Shown piece after piece: positions 51,491 to 53,679 of a stretch of 53,679 nt of DNA (its first letter is position 1; the number at the start of each line of letters is the position of its first letter). The stretch covers positions 1 through 53,679 of the forward strand of contig CANGGL010000005.1 in NCBI GenBank assembly GCA_947453465.1, given 5' to 3'. The notes below the pieces were generated by a model. That model saw only the letters and a list, made by a program, of their open reading frames with translations. It ran no database searches and was not told the origin of the DNA. The position numbers were made by a program, and so were the translations under genes. The stretch is from Microbacteriaceae bacterium. Lineage in GTDB: Bacteria > Actinomycetota > Actinomycetes > Actinomycetales > Microbacteriaceae.

Positions 51491-51664
51491 TTAAGCTTTG
51501 ACTACTCCAGCTAGTACCTGGTGCAGGTTCTTGGCTTCTTCTTCATTTACTGAAACGACGAGACGACCGCCGCCCTCTAGTGGAACACGAAGAATAATCA
51601 AGCCGCGAGGTTCGCGTTCTGCCTCCATTGGCCCGTCACCGGTGCGTGGCTTCATTGCTGCCAT
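51491..51664 (-). CDS. DUF3117 family protein
   Basis: A 57-residue actinobacterial protein of unknown function. It starts MAAMKPRTGDGPMEAEREPRG and continues with LIILRVPLEGGGRLVVSVN, EEEAKNL and HQVLAGVVKA. The MKPRTGDGPMEA signature is strongly conserved in the family. AAGGAG lies 6 nt before the ATG. A GATAAT-like hexamer about 45 nt upstream may be its -10. The 128-bp gap up to dapE is AT-rich and otherwise shows nothing I can name. Confidence 0.93.
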   Translation of the reverse strand: MAAMKPRTGDGPMEAEREPRGLIILRVPLEGGGRLVVSVNEEEAKNLHQVLAGVVKA

Positions 51665-51792
51665 GTAAAACTCCTTGAAATGCCTGGGCGTTACCGCCGA
51701 ACTTCTATTATCTCACGGGGTATGGTGCCTAAAACCGAATCCTTTATTAACTGTTATCGAATTAGTAACGTTCGCATAGGGCGACAAACACG

Positions 51793-52872
51793 CTATGCGG
51801 TCAACCATTTGCGCAGGGCGGACTCGCAGGCATAGATCTGGCTGACCGGAACATTCTCGTCATCGGCGTGGGCCTTGCTTGGGTCACCCGGTCCAAAGTT
51901 GATTGCCGGGATTCCCAGTGCGCTAAATCTAGCGACATCGGTCCAGCCATACTTAGGTCGCGGTGTGGTCTGTGTGGCTTCCAAAAATGCCATCGCTTCC
52001 GGGCGGTCCAATCCTGGGCGGGCGCCCTCGGCAGAATCGGTAATCACTACTTCGAAGCCCTCAAACACCTCACGAAGGTGCGCCTCGGCATCCAGCGCCG
52101 ATTTGCTCGGTGCAAAACGATAGTTGACGGTCACCTTGACCTCGTCCGGAATGACGTTTGTGGCGATGCCTCCACTAATCAAAACCGCATTGAGGCTTTC
52201 CCGATAAACCAAACCATCGACTTCAATCTCATCCGTGACGTGCTCGTCGAGAATAGTCAGAAGCTTGGCGGACCCATGGATGGCGTTTTTGCCCATCCAA
52301 GGTCTCGCCGAGTGCGCCTTGACTCCACGAAGAGTGATGTCGGCGCGCATAGTTCCGTTGCAGCCACCCTCAACCATCGCGCCCGTCGGTTCGCAAAGCA
52401 CTGCAAAATTGGCGTTCAACAGCTCGGGGCGGTTGCGAGAAATTCGACCAAGACCGTTGAGGCTGGCATCGACTTCTTCGTGGTCATAGAAAATCCAGGT
52501 GAGGTCCACGTTTGGCTCGGCCAATTCGGCGGCAAGCTTCAGTTGAACTGCCACTCCAGCCTTCATGTCAACTGTGCCGCGGCCCCACAAAACCTGCTCG
52601 CGCTCCATAGGCAAAAACTTGACCGGCAGGTTGTCGGCAACCGGCACGGTGTCGATGTGCCCGGCGATAACCACGCGCGATGCTCGACCTAGGTTGGTGC
52701 GTGCGATGACTGCGTCAGCATCACGAATAACCTCAAGGTGGGGGTAATGACGGAGCGCAGATTCGATGGCATCGGCAAGTTGCTTTTCGTTGCCTGAAAC
52801 AGATTCGATGTCACAGATATCGCGGGTCAACTCGACCACATCGGCGGTTAGATTTAGGGTTACGGCAGCCAT
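51793..52872 (-). CDS. dapE: Succinyl-diaminopimelate desuccinylase
   Basis: M20 zinc hydrolase releasing LL-diaminopimelate from its N-succinyl form for lysine and peptidoglycan. 359 residues: AGHIDTVP (first His and Asp ligands), [11 protein letters not shown] (bridging Asp), FYDHEEVD (catalytic Glu and Glu ligand), and INFGPGD near the C-terminus. The actinobacterial type is shorter than the proteobacterial one. TAGGCT ends 6 nt before the ATG. Divergent from dapD, which supplies its substrate pathway. Confidence 0.95.
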   Translation of the reverse strand: MAAVTLNLTADVVELTRDICDIESVSGNEKQLADAIESALRHYPHLEVIRDADAVIARTNLGRASRVVIAGHIDTVPVADNLPVKFLPMEREQVLWGRGTVDMKAGVAVQLKLAAELAEPNVDLTWIFYDHEEVDASLNGLGRISRNRPELLNANFAVLCEPTGAMVEGGCNGTMRADITLRGVKAHSARPWMGKNAIHGSAKLLTILDEHVTDEIEVDGLVYRESLNAVLISGGIATNVIPDEVKVTVNYRFAPSKSALDAEAHLREVFEGFEVVITDSAEGARPGLDRPEAMAFLEATQTTPRPKYGWTDVARFSALGIPAINFGPGDPSKAHADDENVPVSQIYACESALRKWLTA

Positions 52873-52878
52873 ACAACG

Positions 52879-52884
52879 AGCCTA
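52879..52884 (-). promoter_or_regulatory. -10 box for leaderless dapE
   Basis: TAGGCT, 6 nt (CGTTGT), then ATG at 52872. Only 5 bp separate it from the dapD -10 box on the other strand. Confidence 0.5.
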
Positions 52885-52889
52885 ACTTG

Positions 52890-52895
52890 TAACCT
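52890..52895 (+). promoter_or_regulatory. -10 box for leaderless dapD
   Basis: TAACCT, 7 nt (TGTAGCT), then ATG at 52903. Confidence 0.55.
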
Positions 52896-52902
52896 TGTAG
52901 CT

Positions 52903-53679
52903 ATGACACAGGCAAGCTTTTTAGATTCTCACGCATGGGGCCACGGCCTTGCGACCATGGCAAACGATGGAACCATCCTCGACGTTTGGTACCCAACTCC
53001 TGCCCTCGGCAGCGCTCCTAGCGATTCAAATGCCGGGGCCCAACTAACCGAGCTTGCTGGCGAAGACGCCCGCCGAAACGTCAGCCTCAAGGTTGTCCTA
53101 ACCGAGATTGACTTGACTCAACCGGTCACCGGCACAGCTGACGCCTACCTTCGCCTGCACTTACTTTCACACCTTCTGGTGAAGCCAAACACCATCAACC
53201 TCGATGGGTTGATCCCGAATCTCCCGATTGTTGCCTTCACAAACGTTGGCCCGGTGGCGCTTGATGATCTTGAGCTGCTTCGTCCGGCACTGACCCGTCA
53301 GGGCATCAGCGTCTATGCAATCGACAAGTTCCCTCGTCTGGTTGATTATGTGACCCCGAAAAAGGTTCGAATTGCCGATGCCTCGCGTGTGCGTCTCGGC
53401 GCCCACCTGAGCCCTGGCACGACAATCATGCACGAGGGTTTTGTGAACTTTAATGCGGGCACCCTTGGCACCTCGATGGTCGAGGGTCGCATCTCACAGG
53501 GTGTTGTGGTTGGTGATGGTGCCGACATCGGTGGTGGAGCATCGATCATGGGCACCCTTTCGGGTGGCGGCAAGGAGCGCGTTGCAATTGGCGCTCGAGC
53601 ATTGCTCGGTGCAAACGCTGGCGTTGGAATATCGATCGGCGATGACACCGTAGTTGAAGCCGGGCTCTATGTAACCGCT
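52903..53679 (+). CDS. dapD: Tetrahydrodipicolinate N-succinyltransferase, 3' end cut by window
   Basis: Transfers succinyl from succinyl-CoA to tetrahydrodipicolinate, the committing step of the succinylase lysine/DAP pathway. 259 codons are present with no stop; about 60 residues should lie outside the window. The N-terminal actinobacterial-type domain begins [13 protein letters not shown]. The left-handed beta-helix hexapeptide repeats follow ([20 protein letters not shown], then [18 protein letters not shown], then [17 protein letters not shown]). It works with dapE and lysA. Confidence 0.95.
   Translation, partial: MTQASFLDSHAWGHGLATMANDGTILDVWYPTPALGSAPSDSNAGAQLTELAGEDARRNVSLKVVLTEIDLTQPVTGTADAYLRLHLLSHLLVKPNTINLDGLIPNLPIVAFTNVGPVALDDLELLRPALTRQGISVYAIDKFPRLVDYVTPKKVRIADASRVRLGAHLSPGTTIMHEGFVNFNAGTLGTSMVEGRISQGVVVGDGADIGGGASIMGTLSGGGKERVAIGARALLGANAGVGISIGDDTVVEAGLYVTA

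Noticed and set aside
51868-52692. Plus-strand open frame of about 274 codons
   Set aside because: It lies wholly antisense to dapE, whose motifs are unambiguous, and shows no protein family features.

Overview
The window is chromosomal DNA from a small-genome actinobacterium, most likely a freshwater Microbacteriaceae of the Rhodoluna/Aquiluna type. The evidence is gene content and order (an actinobacterial hom-thrC-thrB-rho-prfA-prmC run leading into the ATP synthase operon, UvrD2/NudC/AdnAB, DUF3107, DUF3039, DUF3117, UPF0182, DUF2342), moderate G+C, and very tight packing. No intergenic gap reaches 300 bp and many genes overlap by 1 to 35 bp. I see no phage, insertion sequence, CRISPR array or integrated island. 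All 48 protein genes and 2 tRNAs look native.

Region 1 (1-14 kb, all minus strand) is one long housekeeping unit: argS, lysA, hom, thrC, thrB, rho, prfA, prmC, tsaC, a wecA/tagO-type transferase, atpI, atpB, atpE. It couples aspartate-family amino-acid synthesis, termination of transcription and translation, cell-wall lipid carriers and ATP synthase. Region 2 (14-25 kb) holds a cytoplasmic GH32/68-like fructosidase, tRNA-Arg(CCG) abutting dedA, rdgB-rph, murI, DUF3039, a membrane-anchored HtrA-like protease, a secreted Pro-rich PKD protein, and a ylbL-UPF0182-tRNA-fMet unit closed by a clear terminator.

Region 3 (25-40.5 kb) matches, as I remember it, the mycobacterial Rv3195-Rv3211 neighbourhood: DUF2342 protease-like, a ThiF/cyclodehydratase-like protein, UvrD2, NudC, AdnB, AdnA, DUF3107, a ferritin-like protein and a DEAD-box helicase. 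An aminoglycoside-phosphotransferase-fold protein that looks catalytically dead sits in the same place. Region 4 (40.5-53.7 kb) matches the Rv1201-Rv1232 neighbourhood: MgtE_N/CBS protein, DUF1003, Mrp, a response regulator with its sensor kinase, an aldehyde dehydrogenase, TatB, an O-methyltransferase, DUF3117, dapE and divergent dapD (cut by the window end). A PHP phosphoesterase, aminopeptidase P and a general-stress-protein-17M-like protein lie in front.

The most striking structure not explained by the genes is regulatory. Fourteen genes on both strands carry a TAnnnT hexamer ending exactly 6 or 7 nt before an ATG/GTG and lack a usable Shine-Dalgarno sequence, which is the signature of leaderless mRNAs. 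Other points are a probable CTG start for atpB, a Cys-to-Ser change in the presumed iron-sulfur motif of AdnA, a Rho without the N-terminal Rho_N domain, a UvrD2 without HRDC, and an orphan RiPP-cyclodehydratase-like protein beside a protease-like protein. I found no wholly new multi-gene system. The closest candidate is that last pair.
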